Part shown: in pieces, positions 53,709-62,559 of the stretch
How the letters are laid out: every line of letters begins with the position of its first letter
How positions within the stretch are numbered: position 1 is the first letter of the stretch
NCBI RefSeq assembly: GCF_900111925.1
Contig: NZ_FOKA01000001.1
Coordinates: forward strand, 1-64,000
Length of the DNA: 64,000 bases
Direction: 5' to 3'
From: Cellulomonas marina
Lineage (GTDB): Bacteria; Actinomycetota; Actinomycetes; Actinomycetales; Cellulomonadaceae
The notes under the pieces: generated by a model
What the model was told of the DNA's origin: nothing
The model's database searches: none
What the model saw: only the letters and a program-made list of their open reading frames with translations
Position numbers and translations under genes: made by a program

Positions 53709-54550
53709 TCGAGCAGCTCGCGCACGCGCAGCCCGGCGCGCAGGGCCAGACGCAGGGGCAGGCGTGCCGGCCCCGGGTAGCGGCGGCCGAGGTAGCGCGC
53801 GGCGCTGCGGTGGTGCGCGCGGATCATGGGCGCCGGCCGGTCCCGCCAGGAGGTGCCGCCCACGTGCTGCACCCGGGCGGCCGGGACGTAGCGGTTGCGC
53901 CAGCCGGCCCGGCCGAGCCGCTCGCCCAGGTCGACGTCCTCGAAGAACATGAAGTAGCCCTCGTCGAACCCGCCGACGGCCTCGTAGGCCTCGCGGCGCA
54001 CGGCGAGGCACGCGCCGGACAGCCAGCCCGTGTCCCGCTCCTCGCCGGCACGCTCCTGCCGGGCCTGGTAGGCCCGCGTCCACGGGTTGCGGGGCCAGAC
54101 CTTGGCCAGCAGCGCGTGCCCGACGCCCGTCCCCAGCGACGGCAGCTCGCGCGCCGAGGGGTACACGGTGCCGTCGGGGTTGAGGAGCGCGGGGCCGGCG
54201 GCGCCGGTGCGCCCGTCGGCCTCCGCCGCGTCCAGCAGGACGTCCAGGGACCCCGGCTCCCACTCCACGTCCGTGTTGGCGACGACGAGCCAGCGGCCGT
54301 GGGCCCCCGACGCGCCCCGGTTGGCGGCCGCGCCGTAGCCGAGGTTGCGGCCGGTGACCAGGAGGGTCGCGCCGTACCGGGCGGCGACGTCCTCCGTCAC
54401 CGCGTGGTCGGTGCCGTTGTCGACGAGGACGAGCTCGAGGGGCCGGCGGGTGGCGGACTGCAGGGTGGCCGCGAAGGACGCCAGCTCCGCGCCCGGGTGG
54501 TAGGCGACGCAGACGACCCGCACGACGTCGGCGGAGGGGAGGGTGACCAT
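53690..54550 (-). CDS. WbbL-like rhamnosyltransferase (GT2)
   Basis: The 286-residue enzyme has VCVAYHPGAELASFAATL, VDNGTDHAV, TGRNLGYGAAANRG, the acidic VANTDVEWEPG and WLSGACLAVRREAYEAVGGFDEGYFMFFEDVDLGERL. This closely fits the WbbL family, which in mycobacteria adds L-rhamnose to GlcNAc-PP-decaprenol to build the arabinogalactan linker. Proximity to rml genes, an LCP-type anchoring system and TIGR03089 agrees with that role, though the acceptor here is unknown. ATG 54550 lacks a clear ribosome site; TATCCT lies 11 bases upstream, so the leader may be very short. Confidence 0.88.
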   Translation of the reverse strand: MVTLPSADVVRVVCVAYHPGAELASFAATLQSATRRPLELVLVDNGTDHAVTEDVAARYGATLLVTGRNLGYGAAANRGASGAHGRWLVVANTDVEWEPGSLDVLLDAAEADGRTGAAGPALLNPDGTVYPSARELPSLGTGVGHALLAKVWPRNPWTRAYQARQERAGEERDTGWLSGACLAVRREAYEAVGGFDEGYFMFFEDVDLGERLGRAGWRNRYVPAARVQHVGGTSWRDRPAPMIRAHHRSAARYLGRRYPGPARLPLRLALRAGLRVRELLELRAAR

Positions 54551-54575
54551 GGCGGGAGCAGAGGATACGCGGGCG

Positions 54576-55346
54576 TCAGCGCGGCAGGTCCACGACGAGG
54601 TCCACCCGCTCGGCGGCCACGAGCCGGTCGAGGGCGTCGTCGCGGGTGGCGGCGTCGGCGCCCGGGACGAGCAGGACGAGGGAGCCTCCGTCGGCCCAGA
54701 CGCCGAGCGCGGCGAGCAGGAGCGCGGTCGTGGCGGCGGCGTCGCGCGCGGTGCCGGGCCGGACGAGGACGCGGTCCCTGGGGGCGCCCGGGCGGGCGGC
54801 CGTCGCGGCCGCGGGCAGGTCGGCGAAGGTCGGCCCGTCCGGCAGGAGGGCGGGCCGCGCGGGCTCGGCGGGCGGGACCCAGCCCAGCGCGTCGCCGGAG
54901 CCCATGACGGCGGGGCCGGCGTCGAGGACGCCCACGGGCAGGGGCCCGTCCCAGCGGCGGGCGAGCGCGGGCAGCGGCTGAGCGACCACGAGCGCACCGG
55001 CGCGTCCTTCGGCACCGTCGCCGCCGGCCACGGGCCGGTCCGTCACGAGCACGTCGACGCCTCCGCCCGCGGTGGCGTCCCCCGGCGCGACCGTCGTGCC
55101 CGTGCGCCAGGCGGCCAGGGCCCACACGAGCGTGCGCCAGTGGGGCGGCAGGTCGAGCGCGAGCACCGTCCCGGGCCCGCCGTCCAGCTCGTCGACGAGG
55201 AGGTTGGCGGTCTTGTGCACCCAGTTGACGAGCACGGCGCCGGACAGCTCCACGCGCTCCCCGTCGCCGCCGTACCAGGTCAGGCGGGGGCGGCCCGGGT
55301 CGGACACGAGGAGGGGCAGGAGGGCGTCGACGCCGGTCGCGGTCAC
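54576..55346 (-). CDS. TIGR03089 family protein
   Basis: This 256-residue protein resembles the N-terminal part of AMP-binding (acyl-CoA synthetase-like) enzymes: PRLTWYGGDGERVELSGAVLVNWVHKTAN and a WRTLVWALAAWRTGTTV helix. It lacks the C-terminal catalytic part. Actinobacteria keep such a truncated family (TIGR03089) of unknown function, often beside wall-rhamnose genes. GTG 55346 begins exactly seven bases after TAGCCT, so its message is probably leaderless. It is divergent from whiB and 25 bases upstream of the WbbL-like gene. Confidence 0.85.
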   Translation of the reverse strand: MTATGVDALLPLLVSDPGRPRLTWYGGDGERVELSGAVLVNWVHKTANLLVDELDGGPGTVLALDLPPHWRTLVWALAAWRTGTTVAPGDATAGGGVDVLVTDRPVAGGDGAEGRAGALVVAQPLPALARRWDGPLPVGVLDAGPAVMGSGDALGWVPPAEPARPALLPDGPTFADLPAAATAARPGAPRDRVLVRPGTARDAAATTALLLAALGVWADGGSLVLLVPGADAATRDDALDRLVAAERVDLVVDLPR

Positions 55347-55353
55347 GGCGGCG

Positions 55354-55359
55354 AGGCTA
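55354..55359 (-). promoter_or_regulatory. -10 element of TIGR03089 gene (leaderless)
   Basis: TAGCCT on the minus strand is followed by seven bases and the GTG start. Confidence 0.5.
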
Positions 55360-55406
55360 CCGGCGGCCCGTGGCCACCGGGGTGCGCGCTCCTACCACCG
55401 CTCCGC

Positions 55407-55437
55407 TTGACGCCAGGGAACGACACGCGTGTAATTC
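55407..55437 (+). promoter_or_regulatory. whiB promoter
   Basis: TTGACG (55407-55412), 17 bases, then TGTAAT (55430-55435); TAATTC two bases later is an alternative -10. It would give a leader of about 100 bases. This is the clearest -35/-10 pair seen in the window. Confidence 0.5.
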
Positions 55438-55543
55438 TCTGGACACGGCCCGCCGTGGGGCCCGTCGTCGGGCGGCCCGACGAGGGGCGCGACCGCCCGG
55501 CCCGAGCAGCACCCCGACCCCCTCGACCGCACCGGAGGACGCC

Positions 55544-55873
55544 ATGTGGAACCTGCTCGACGACGAGGACGGCGAGCGCCCGGCGGCGCGGCCGGTGGCA
55601 CCCGTCGCGGACAACGTCCTGGCGCTCTTCGCCGACACGGGCGAGGACGAGGGGCCGATGGGGTGGCAGGAGCGCGCGCTGTGCGCCCAGACCGACCCCG
55701 AGGCGTTCTTCCCCGAGAAGGGCGGCTCGACGCGCGAGGCCAAGAAGGTGTGCGTCTCCTGCGAGGTGCGGGCCGAGTGCCTCGACTACGCCCTCGCCAA
55801 CGACGAGCGGTTCGGCATCTGGGGCGGCCTGTCCGAGCGCGAGCGGCGCAAGCTCAAGCGGCGTGTCGTCTGA
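55544..55873 (+). CDS. whiB: WhiB-family iron-sulfur transcription regulator
   Basis: WhiB proteins bind a redox-sensitive [4Fe-4S] cluster and regulate transcription with the sigma factor; they occur only in actinobacteria and their phages. The 109-residue product has the four cluster cysteines Cys47, Cys70, Cys73 and Cys79, the GIWGG turn at 91-95, and a basic ERRKLKRR tail for DNA binding. The ATG has CGGAGGAC upstream. Neighbours downstream (zincin, DUF3499) and upstream (TIGR03089, WbbL-like) match the whiB2/whiB locus, whose product controls cell division or septation in relatives. That role is inferred from synteny. Confidence 0.94.
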   Translation: MWNLLDDEDGERPAARPVAPVADNVLALFADTGEDEGPMGWQERALCAQTDPEAFFPEKGGSTREAKKVCVSCEVRAECLDYALANDERFGIWGGLSERERRKLKRRVV

Positions 55874-55945
55874 CGCCGGGCGGGCGTGAGGCCGCCGCAC
55901 GCCCCGGTCGTGGGCCGGGGGCCCGCGGCCGCCTCTGAGACCCTG

Positions 55946-58900
55946 GTGACCGTGGACCTGACCGTGGACCCCCCACCGTCGACCACCGCGTCGCTGCCGG
56001 TGCTGACGCCGGTGACGGCGGTCCTCGTGACGCGCGGGACCACGCCGTGGCTGCCGCCGACCGTGCGCGCGCTGGCGGTCCAGACCCGCCGGCCCGTCCG
56101 CGTGCTCGTCGTCGACGTGGGGGAGCAGGCCGAGCCCTGGCTGGCCGACGTGGTCGTCGACGCCCTCGTCGCCGGCGCCGCCGAGGCAGCCGCACGGGGC
56201 GAGGCGTCGGGGGCCGCGCCCGACGTGCGGGTCGTCCACGCGCCCGCGGCCCGGACCTTCGGCGACGCCGTCCGCATCGCGCTGGCCGCCGACGGCGCGT
56301 CCCGCACCCCGTGGCTGTGGCTGCTGCACGACGACTCCGCCCCCGGCCCGGGGGCGCTGGCGGCGCTCCTGCGCGTCGTGGCGCGGGCGCCGTCCGTGGC
56401 GGTCGCCGGTGCCAAGCAGCGCACGTGGTCCGAGCCCGAGCGGCTCCTCGAGGTCGGCGTGCGGACCTCGGCCTCGGGTCGCCGCCTCACGGGCGTGGAG
56501 CCGGGCGAGCTCGACCAGGGCCAGCACGACGCCGTCGAGGACGTCCTCGCGGTCGGCACGGCCGGCGCGCTCGTGCGGCGCGACGTCTGGGACGAGCTCG
56601 GCGGGCCCGACCCGGCGCTCGGACCCTTCGGCGACGGGCTCGACCTGTGCCGGCGCGCGCACCTGGCCGGGCACCGCGTCGTCGTCGTCCCCGACGCCGT
56701 GGTGCGCCACGCGCAGGCCGCCTACCAGGGCGTCCGCGACGGGCACGACCACGGCGACCCGCGCCGCTCCTACGCGGCGCGGCGGCGCGCGCAGCTGCAC
56801 GTGCGCACGGCCGGCGTCGTGGGCGTCGCGGTGCCGTTCGTCCTGCTCGCGGCGGTGGTGTCGGGCGTGCTGCGGGCCCTCGTCCGGCTGGCGACGAAGG
56901 AGCCGGGCCTCGCCCGGGCCGAGCTGTCGGCCACGGCGGGCCTGCTCGCCCACCCCGGGGACCTGCTCCGGGCGCGCCGGCTCGACGCGCGCACCCGCAC
57001 GCGGCCCCGGCGGTCCCTGCGGCCGTTGCGCGCCGGCGTCCGCGACGTGTGGCGCCTGTGGCGGGACCAGCGGCTCACGCGCGCGGAGTCGCGCCGGGTC
57101 GTGGTCGCCCCGAGCGAGATCGAGCTGCGCGAGCTGGCGGCGCTGACCGCTCGGCGGCGCGCGGGCCTCGGCGCGCTCCTCGTCGGGCTCGTCGCGCTCG
57201 TCGCCGTCGCGCTGGGGCCCCTCGTCGGGCCGGTCACGCGCGGGGCGCGGCTCGTCGGGGAGGCGCTGGCCCCGGCCACCGGCAGCGCCGGGGACCTGTG
57301 GGACGCCGCCACCGCCGCCTGGGTGGGGGCGGACCTCGGGCACGCCGGGCCGGTGGACGCGCTGCTGGCCGTCCTGGCGCCGGCCGCCGTGGTGACCGGC
57401 GGGTCGGCATCGGCGGCGGTGGCGGTGCTGCTGCTGGGCGGCGTCGTGCTGGCGGGCTGGGGTGCGTGGGCCGCCGCCGGGGCCGGAACGCGGTCCGTCG
57501 CCGTGCGGGCGTGGGCGGCACTCGTGTGGGCGGGGGCGCCGGCGCTGCTCGTCGCCCTCGGGCAGGGGCGCCTCGGCGCGGTCGTCGCGCACGCCGCGCT
57601 GCCGTGGGCCGCGCTCGGCCTGGCCCGCGCCGTCGGGGTGCAGCGCCGCGACGAGGTGGCGCGCGTGGACGTCAGCCAGCGGCCCGACGAGCCCGACGGC
57701 GACGAGCGGGCCGCCGACCCGGCGGGCGACCCGGCCGGTGGGGCGACCCGTGCGGCGGCCGGGAGGGCGGCCGGTGCCCAGGACGTCCCGGAGCTCGAGG
57801 AGCCGGGGGTCCCCGACCCGGCGGCGCAGGCCCGTCCGACCGGCACGGTCGAGGCCGCCGCGGGGACCGCCCTGGCGCTGGCGTTCGTCGTGGCCGGTGC
57901 ACCCGTCCTGCTCGCGCCGGTGCTCCTGACGCTGCTCGTCGTGGCCGCCGTCGCGCCCCGCCGCCGCCTGCGGGTCCTGCTCACGGCCGTCCCGGCGCTC
58001 GTCCTGCTGGGGCCGACGGTCGTGGCCGCGGCGCCGTCGGGGGTCGACGGCCTGCGCCTCCTGGCGTCGGCACCGCTGACGGCGGCCACGGTCCCCGCCG
58101 GACGCGACGCCGGGACCGGGCTGCCCGCGGCGCTCGAGCGGCTGCTCGGGGCGCCCGGCGGCGCGGGCGGGCTGGTGCCGGCCGCGCTGCCCGAGGCCGT
58201 CGTGCGGTTCGGGGTGCTCGCGACGGGTGCGGTCGTCGTCGCGCTCGCGCTCGCGGCGCTCCTGCGCGGACGGCCGGTCGCGCGTGGCGTGCGCACGGCT
58301 TGGGTCGTGGCCGCGCTCGGCCTGGTGACGGCGTCCGCCGCCGCGGCGCTGCCCACGGCCCTGCCCGCGGGGCTCACGTCGGTGCCGGCGTCGGGCACGG
58401 GCGCCCTGCTCACCGGCGGCGCCGGTGACCTCGGAGCCGGCGCCCTCGTCGCCGGTGACGTCGGGCCGGCGGTCAGCCTGGCGGCCGCGGGGCTCCTCGC
58501 GGCGGCGGTCCTCGGCCTCGACGGGGCGCGCGGGCGGCTGCACGCCGCACCCTTCGGCTGGCGGCAGCCGCTGGCCGGCCTCGTCGCGGCGGTCGCTGTA
58601 CTGGTCCCGCTCGCGCAGACGGGTCTCTGGGCCGCCGCCGCGCGGTCGGGCGGGGTGACCCTGCCCGCCGCCGTCGACCGGGCCGTGGTGCCCGCCGTCG
58701 CGCGGCAGGACCAGGAGGGCCGGCTCGCGGCGCGCGTGCTCGCCCTCACCGCGGTGCCGCCCGCCGGGATGGGCACCGGGATGGGGACGGGCACGGGGAC
58801 GGGCACAGGGACGGGCACGGCGACGGGTGACGACGGCGGCACCGGGAGCGCAGCTCCTGACGCCACCGCCGGCGCCAGGAGCGCAGCTCCTGACGCCACC

Positions 58901-59707
58901 GCCGGCGCCGCCGCGGGGACGGTCGTGTGGCGGCTGCTCGCGGGCGACGGGCCCCGGCTCGTCGAGGGGTCCGCGGCCGTGGCCGCCCGGGGGCTGACCG
59001 GCGACCCGCTCGGCCCGACCGCGGTTCCCGTCGACGCGGCGACCGCCGAGGTCGACGCCGTGGCGGCCGACCTCGCCGCCGGCGCGGGAGGCGACGTCGC
59101 CGCCGCGCTGGCCGCGCTCGCCGTGGCGGACGTCCTGGTGCCTGCTTTGGACCCGGCGGCGGACCCGGCGTCCGACGCGGCCGCGGCCGCGCGGGCGGAG
59201 CTCGTCGGGCTGCTGGACGCGACCGCGGGTCTCGAGCGCGTGACGGACGGCGTCGACGGGACGCTGTGGCGCGTGCAGCCGGCGCCCGCCGCCGGTGGGT
59301 CGGGTGCGGACGTCGTCACGGCGTGGGCGCGGCTCGTGCCGGCGGGGACCGCGGCCGCGGCGCTCGCGGACGCCGCGACCCCCGCCGAGGCCGTGCCCGC
59401 GGTCCCCGGCGCCGCGGTGCCGACGGTGACGACGCGACTCGAGCCGTCGCCCGACGGCGAGGGCCGGTGGTTGGTCCTCGCCGAGCGCGCGGGCCCCGGC
59501 TGGCGGGCGACGCTGGACGGGCGGGAGCTGCCCGTCGCGGACGTGGGGTGGCGGCAGGCCTTCGGGCTGGGGACGGACGGAGGGACCCTCGTGGTGGTGC
59601 ACGACCCGCCGGGGCGGACCGCGTGGACGGCGGCCCTCGTGGGCGTCGGCGCCGTGACGCTGCTGCTCGCGCTGCCCCTGCGGCGCCGCCGGGCGGGCCG
59701 GCGGTGA
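55946..59707 (+). CDS. very large GT2 glycosyltransferase fused to a multi-helix membrane domain
   Basis: The 1253-residue protein starts with a GT2-like domain (VTAVLVTRGTTPWLPPTVRAL, LLHDDSAPGPGALAALL, GAKQRTW, GPFGDGLDLCRRAHLAGHRV) over about 300 residues. It continues with about 14 hydrophobic segments, interrupted by a charged loop of about 60 residues (DVSQRPDEPDGDERAADP and on) near 570-630. A periplasmic-type C-terminal half with Gly/Thr repeats follows, then a final helix and an RRRRAGRR end. Conserved relatives in actinobacteria lie between whiB and DUF5719. GTG 55946 is chosen at the start of the domain; the stop overlaps the next GTG. It probably polymerises or modifies a wall glycan. 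Confidence 0.82.
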   Translation: MTVDLTVDPPPSTTASLPVLTPVTAVLVTRGTTPWLPPTVRALAVQTRRPVRVLVVDVGEQAEPWLADVVVDALVAGAAEAAARGEASGAAPDVRVVHAPAARTFGDAVRIALAADGASRTPWLWLLHDDSAPGPGALAALLRVVARAPSVAVAGAKQRTWSEPERLLEVGVRTSASGRRLTGVEPGELDQGQHDAVEDVLAVGTAGALVRRDVWDELGGPDPALGPFGDGLDLCRRAHLAGHRVVVVPDAVVRHAQAAYQGVRDGHDHGDPRRSYAARRRAQLHVRTAGVVGVAVPFVLLAAVVSGVLRALVRLATKEPGLARAELSATAGLLAHPGDLLRARRLDARTRTRPRRSLRPLRAGVRDVWRLWRDQRLTRAESRRVVVAPSEIELRELAALTARRRAGLGALLVGLVALVAVALGPLVGPVTRGARLVGEALAPATGSAGDLWDAATAAWVGADLGHAGPVDALLAVLAPAAVVTGGSASAAVAVLLLGGVVLAGWGAWAAAGAGTRSVAVRAWAALVWAGAPALLVALGQGRLGAVVAHAALPWAALGLARAVGVQRRDEVARVDVSQRPDEPDGDERAADPAGDPAGGATRAAAGRAAGAQDVPELEEPGVPDPAAQARPTGTVEAAAGTALALAFVVAGAPVLLAPVLLTLLVVAAVAPRRRLRVLLTAVPALVLLGPTVVAAAPSGVDGLRLLASAPLTAATVPAGRDAGTGLPAALERLLGAPGGAGGLVPAALPEAVVRFGVLATGAVVVALALAALLRGRPVARGVRTAWVVAALGLVTASAAAALPTALPAGLTSVPASGTGALLTGGAGDLGAGALVAGDVGPAVSLAAAGLLAAAVLGLDGARGRLHAAPFGWRQPLAGLVAAVAVLVPLAQTGLWAAAARSGGVTLPAAVDRAVVPAVARQDQEGRLAARVLALTAVPPAGMGTGMGTGTGTGTGTGTATGDDGGTGSAAPDATAGARSAAPDATAGAAAGTVVWRLLAGDGPRLVEGSAAVAARGLTGDPLGPTAVPVDAATAEVDAVAADLAAGAGGDVAAALAALAVADVLVPALDPAADPASDAAAAARAELVGLLDATAGLERVTDGVDGTLWRVQPAPAAGGSGADVVTAWARLVPAGTAAAALADAATPAEAVPAVPGAAVPTVTTRLEPSPDGEGRWLVLAERAGPGWRATLDGRELPVADVGWRQAFGLGTDGGTLVVVHDPPGRTAWTAALVGVGAVTLLLALPLRRRRAGRR
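58845..58909 (+). repeat. in-frame 33-bp tandem duplication in the large GT2 gene
   Basis: The 32-base block beginning GGAGCGCAGCTCCTGACGCC occurs at 58845-58876 and again at 58878-58909 (33-base period), adding 11 residues (SAAPDATAGAR-like). It contains the palindrome GGAGC-GCA-GCTCC. Just upstream (about 58770-58830) is a GGGACGGGCAC-type minisatellite coding Gly-Thr repeats. Confidence 0.8.
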
Positions 59708-61440
59708 GCGGCGAGGTGCGCCCCGACGCGCACGACGGCCGGCACGACGACCGGCACGACGACCGGCACGACGACCGGCACGACGACGCGCCCGCGCCGC
59801 AGCGCCCGCGCGGGCGCGGGCTGCGGGTGGTGTCGGGGCTCGGCGTGCTCGCGCTCGCGGCGGCTGTCGTCGTCGGGGGGACCCGGATGACGGACGCGGC
59901 GGACGCCGCCGTCCCGCCGGGCGCCGGTGCGCGGGCCGTGGGCGTCGGCGCCACGGACACCGTGCTCGTGTGCGCGGGGCCGCTGGTCGAGCCGGAGGGC
60001 ACGGGTGGCGACGCGGCCTTCGACCCCACGCCGGTCGCCCCGGAGACGTCGGTGGACCTGGTGACGGCCGCCGACGGCACGGGCCCCGGGCCCGGCACGG
60101 TGACGGGGCTGGACGGCACCGCCACGCTCGCGGGCCTGCCGGCCGGCGGCGGGTCCGCGGTCCTGACCGGGCCGGAGGCGCCGGTGGTGCTCCGCGCCGC
60201 ACCTGGAGCGGCCGCCGCGGTCGCCGCGGGCACGACGTCGACCGTCACGGCCGCGGGGGACCTGCGCGGGCTGGCCGCCGCGTCCTGCCGGCGGCCGGCG
60301 GCCGACCTCTGGCTGGTCGGCGGTGCCACCGAGCTGGACAGCACCGACGTCCTCGTCGTGCAGAACCCCGGCAGCACGCCGGTCACCGTGGGCCTGTCGG
60401 CCTGGGGCGCGTCCGGCCCGCTCACGCCCGGCACGGACGGGCTCGTCCTCGCGCCGCGGTCGGAGGAGCGGCTCCCGCTCGGGGGCGTCCTCGACCCGCA
60501 GCGCCTGCTGGCGCTGCACCTCGTGGCCGACGGCGGGCGTGTGGCGGCGCACGTCCAGGACAGCCGGCTGCGCGGCTTCACCGCCGGCGGCACGGACCTC
60601 GTGGTGCCCGGTGCGGCGCCCGCGACCCGGCAGGTGCTGCCCGGGCTCGACGTCCTGGCCACCGCGGCCGGTGACGCGGACGGCCCGGTGCTGCGGCTGC
60701 TCGCGCCGGAGCGGGCGACGACGGCGCGGATCACGCTGCTCGGGCCCGACGGGCCCGCGACCCTGGCGGGTGCCGACACCGCGTCCCTGGCCACCGGCGA
60801 GGTGGTGGAGGTGCCGCTCGCCGGGCTGCCCGCGGGCGCCTGGACGGTCGTCGTCGACGCCGACGCCCCCGTCGTCGCCGGCGCGCTCGTCACGCGTCCC
60901 GGCGCGGCCGACCCGCTGGACCCGGCCACGAGCACGCTCGAGCGCGCGTGGGTCGCGTCGACGACGCCCGCCGCCGACGCCGTCGTCGCGCTCCCGGCCG
61001 GGACGACGGCGCGCGTGGTCCTCGCCGCGGTGCCGGCGGGCGAGCTCGACCCGGTGCCGCTGGACGTCGCTGCCGAAGGCCTCCCCGTCGACGTGACGGA
61101 CGCGGCTGACGGTGCGGAGGACGCCGCCGCCGCGGCGCCCGACGTCACGGGCGTCCTCGAGGGCCTCGACGCCCAGGGCCGCGTCGTCGGCACGGTCGAC
61201 CTGCGCCTGGGTGCCGGGACCGGCGTGCCCGTGGACGCCGGCGGCCTGCCCGACGGCACGGTCGCGGTCCGGGTGCGCGTGGCGGACGGCACCGCCGGCG
61301 GGACCGCGCCGGCGTGGGCCGCCGTCGTCACGCAGGAGCGCGAGCACGGGACGTTCGTGTCGGTGCTGCAGCCCGTGCCCGCCCCCGCGGCGCAGGGCGC
61401 CGTCGCGGTGGCCGACGCGCGCGGCCCGGGGCTGGGCTGA
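59704..61440 (+). CDS. DUF5719 family secreted/membrane-anchored protein
   Basis: The 578-residue protein has an Asp/His/Arg repeat N-terminus, one signal or anchor helix (LRVVSGLGVLALAAAVVVGG near 42-61), and a long extracellular region of repeated beta-strands such as VVQNPGSTPVTVGLSAWG and RLLAPERATTARITLLGPDG. DUF5719 proteins of unknown function regularly follow the large GT2 gene in actinobacteria. Here GTG overlaps its stop (GTGA), so they are translated together, which suggests one complex. A convergent palindrome separates it from the zincin gene. Confidence 0.85.
   Translation: MSGEVRPDAHDGRHDDRHDDRHDDRHDDAPAPQRPRGRGLRVVSGLGVLALAAAVVVGGTRMTDAADAAVPPGAGARAVGVGATDTVLVCAGPLVEPEGTGGDAAFDPTPVAPETSVDLVTAADGTGPGPGTVTGLDGTATLAGLPAGGGSAVLTGPEAPVVLRAAPGAAAAVAAGTTSTVTAAGDLRGLAAASCRRPAADLWLVGGATELDSTDVLVVQNPGSTPVTVGLSAWGASGPLTPGTDGLVLAPRSEERLPLGGVLDPQRLLALHLVADGGRVAAHVQDSRLRGFTAGGTDLVVPGAAPATRQVLPGLDVLATAAGDADGPVLRLLAPERATTARITLLGPDGPATLAGADTASLATGEVVEVPLAGLPAGAWTVVVDADAPVVAGALVTRPGAADPLDPATSTLERAWVASTTPAADAVVALPAGTTARVVLAAVPAGELDPVPLDVAAEGLPVDVTDAADGAEDAAAAAPDVTGVLEGLDAQGRVVGTVDLRLGAGTGVPVDAGGLPDGTVAVRVRVADGTAGGTAPAWAAVVTQEREHGTFVSVLQPVPAPAAQGAVAVADARGPGLG
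59740..59787 (+). repeat. four tandem CGGCACGACGAC 12-mers inside DUF5719
   Basis: Four exact units code for Arg-His-Asp-Asp repeats in the cytoplasmic N-terminus. The same 12-mer is repeated in the hairpin loop after rmlD. Confidence 0.9.
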
Positions 61441-61448
61441 GCGCCCGA

Positions 61449-61462
61449 CCCGCCGCGGCGGG
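61449..61462. terminator. palindrome between convergent DUF5719 and zincin genes
   Basis: CCCGCCGCGGCGGG is a perfect 14-base palindrome in the 33-base gap between the two stop codons. Confidence 0.4.
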
Positions 61463-61473
61463 CCGGGCGGCCC

Positions 61474-62055
61474 CTAGTCCGGCCCGCCGTACCCCGGGTC
61501 GAGCTCCTCGGGGTCCCGGTCGAGCAGCAGGGCGACCTGCTCGACGACGACGTCGTGCACCAGGTCGGCCAGGTCGTCGGCGTCGTGCGCGCGCGCCTCG
61601 ACCGGCCGGCGGTACACGACCACGCGCGCCGGCATGCCGGCGTCCGGCGGGAAGCACCGGCCCAGGGGCACACCGCCGTGCTCCCAGGGGGCCGGGTCGG
61701 AGGGCGGCACGTCCTCGACGGCGAACTCGGCGCCGTCCAGCTCGCCCGACCAGCGCCGCTCGAGGTGCTCCACCGCGTCGAGCACGAGGTCGTCGAAGCG
61801 CTGGGCCCGGGTGCGGTAGGCCGGCAGCGTCGGCGGCAGGAGCGGCCCGCGCAGGCCGCGCCCGCGGCGGTCGCGCCGGCGGGCCGGCAGGGGGCCGGGG
61901 GCGGTGGCCCGGGCGGCCGGCAGCGCCGACCCGCCCCGGCCGGCGCCGGCGCGAGGGTCGCGGTCGGGCTCGCGGCCGGGGTCAGCGGGCTGGCCGTGCG
62001 GGCGGCGGGAGCCGCCCCGCCCCCCGGTCGTCCCGTGCTGCCCCGCGCTGCTCAC
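61474..62055 (-). CDS. zincin-like (metallopeptidase) family protein, motif degenerate
   Basis: The 193-residue protein has a Gly/Arg/Pro-rich N-terminus of about 80 residues. It then matches the family that follows whiB in actinobacteria: FDDLVLDAVEHLERRW, VEDVPPSDPAPW, RVVVYRRPVEARAHD, DLADLVHDVVVEQVALLL. Where other metallopeptidases of this type have HExxH, this one reads VEQVA, so zinc hydrolysis is doubtful. GTG 62055 lies eight bases after TAGAGT, so the message is nearly leaderless. It is convergent with DUF5719 and divergent from DUF3499. Confidence 0.82.
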   Translation of the reverse strand: MSSAGQHGTTGGRGGSRRPHGQPADPGREPDRDPRAGAGRGGSALPAARATAPGPLPARRRDRRGRGLRGPLLPPTLPAYRTRAQRFDDLVLDAVEHLERRWSGELDGAEFAVEDVPPSDPAPWEHGGVPLGRCFPPDAGMPARVVVYRRPVEARAHDADDLADLVHDVVVEQVALLLDRDPEELDPGYGGPD

Positions 62056-62144
62056 GGGGGCCGACTCTAGCCCCGGTGCCCGGTCGGTCGCGTGCAGCCG
62101 GCGGGGAGGCGACCGGGCAGCGGCGACGGAGCCGGGGACCGGGG

Positions 62145-62150
62145 TACCGT
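62145..62150 (+). promoter_or_regulatory. -10 element of DUF3499 gene (leaderless)
   Basis: TACCGT is six bases before the GTG at 62157. The divergent zincin gene has TAGAGT at 62064-62069 on the other strand. Confidence 0.55.
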
Positions 62151-62156
62151 CAGGAC

Positions 62157-62558
62157 GTGAGATCCGTCCGGACGTGCTCCCGCACGGCGTGCGACCGTCC
62201 CGCGGCGGCGACGCTGACCTACGTGTACGCCGACTCGACGGCCGTGCTCGGCCCGCTCGCCCAGCTGGCCGAGCCGCACTCCTACGACCTGTGCCCCGAG
62301 CACGCCGAGCGCCTCACCGCCCCGCGCGGCTGGGAGGTCGTCCGGCTCATGCCCGAGTTCGCGCCGACCGCGCCCAGCACCGACGACCTCGTCGCCCTGG
62401 CTGACGCCGTGCGCGAGGCGGGCCGACGGCCGGGACCGGCCGCCGCGCTCGTCGCCGAGCCGGCCGCGACCCTGCTCGGCGCCGCCGAGGGCGGGCTCGG
62501 GGCCGGGCTGGAGCAGCGGCGCGGGCACCTGCGCGTCGTCCGGCAGGACGAGGGCTGA
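62157..62558 (+). CDS. DUF3499 family protein
   Basis: The 133-residue protein begins SVRTCSRTACDRPAAATLTYVYADSTAVLGPL and continues SYDLCPEHAERLTAPRGWEVVRL. It carries the two CxxxxC/CxxH cysteine pairs of DUF3499, suggesting a zinc-binding fold. DUF3499 is a conserved actinobacterial family of unknown role next to whiB and phosphomannomutase genes. The C-terminal 50 residues are Ala-rich. GTG 62157 coincides with the predicted RNA start. Confidence 0.92.
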   Translation: MRSVRTCSRTACDRPAAATLTYVYADSTAVLGPLAQLAEPHSYDLCPEHAERLTAPRGWEVVRLMPEFAPTAPSTDDLVALADAVREAGRRPGPAAALVAEPAATLLGAAEGGLGAGLEQRRGHLRVVRQDEG

Positions 62559-62559
62559 C

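Noticed and set aside
55343-60202. A 1619-residue open frame on the minus strand opposite the large GT2 gene
   Set aside because: It is a shadow caused by high G+C. Its product is Arg/Pro/His-rich with no domain, while the plus strand shows clear GT2 and membrane motifs.
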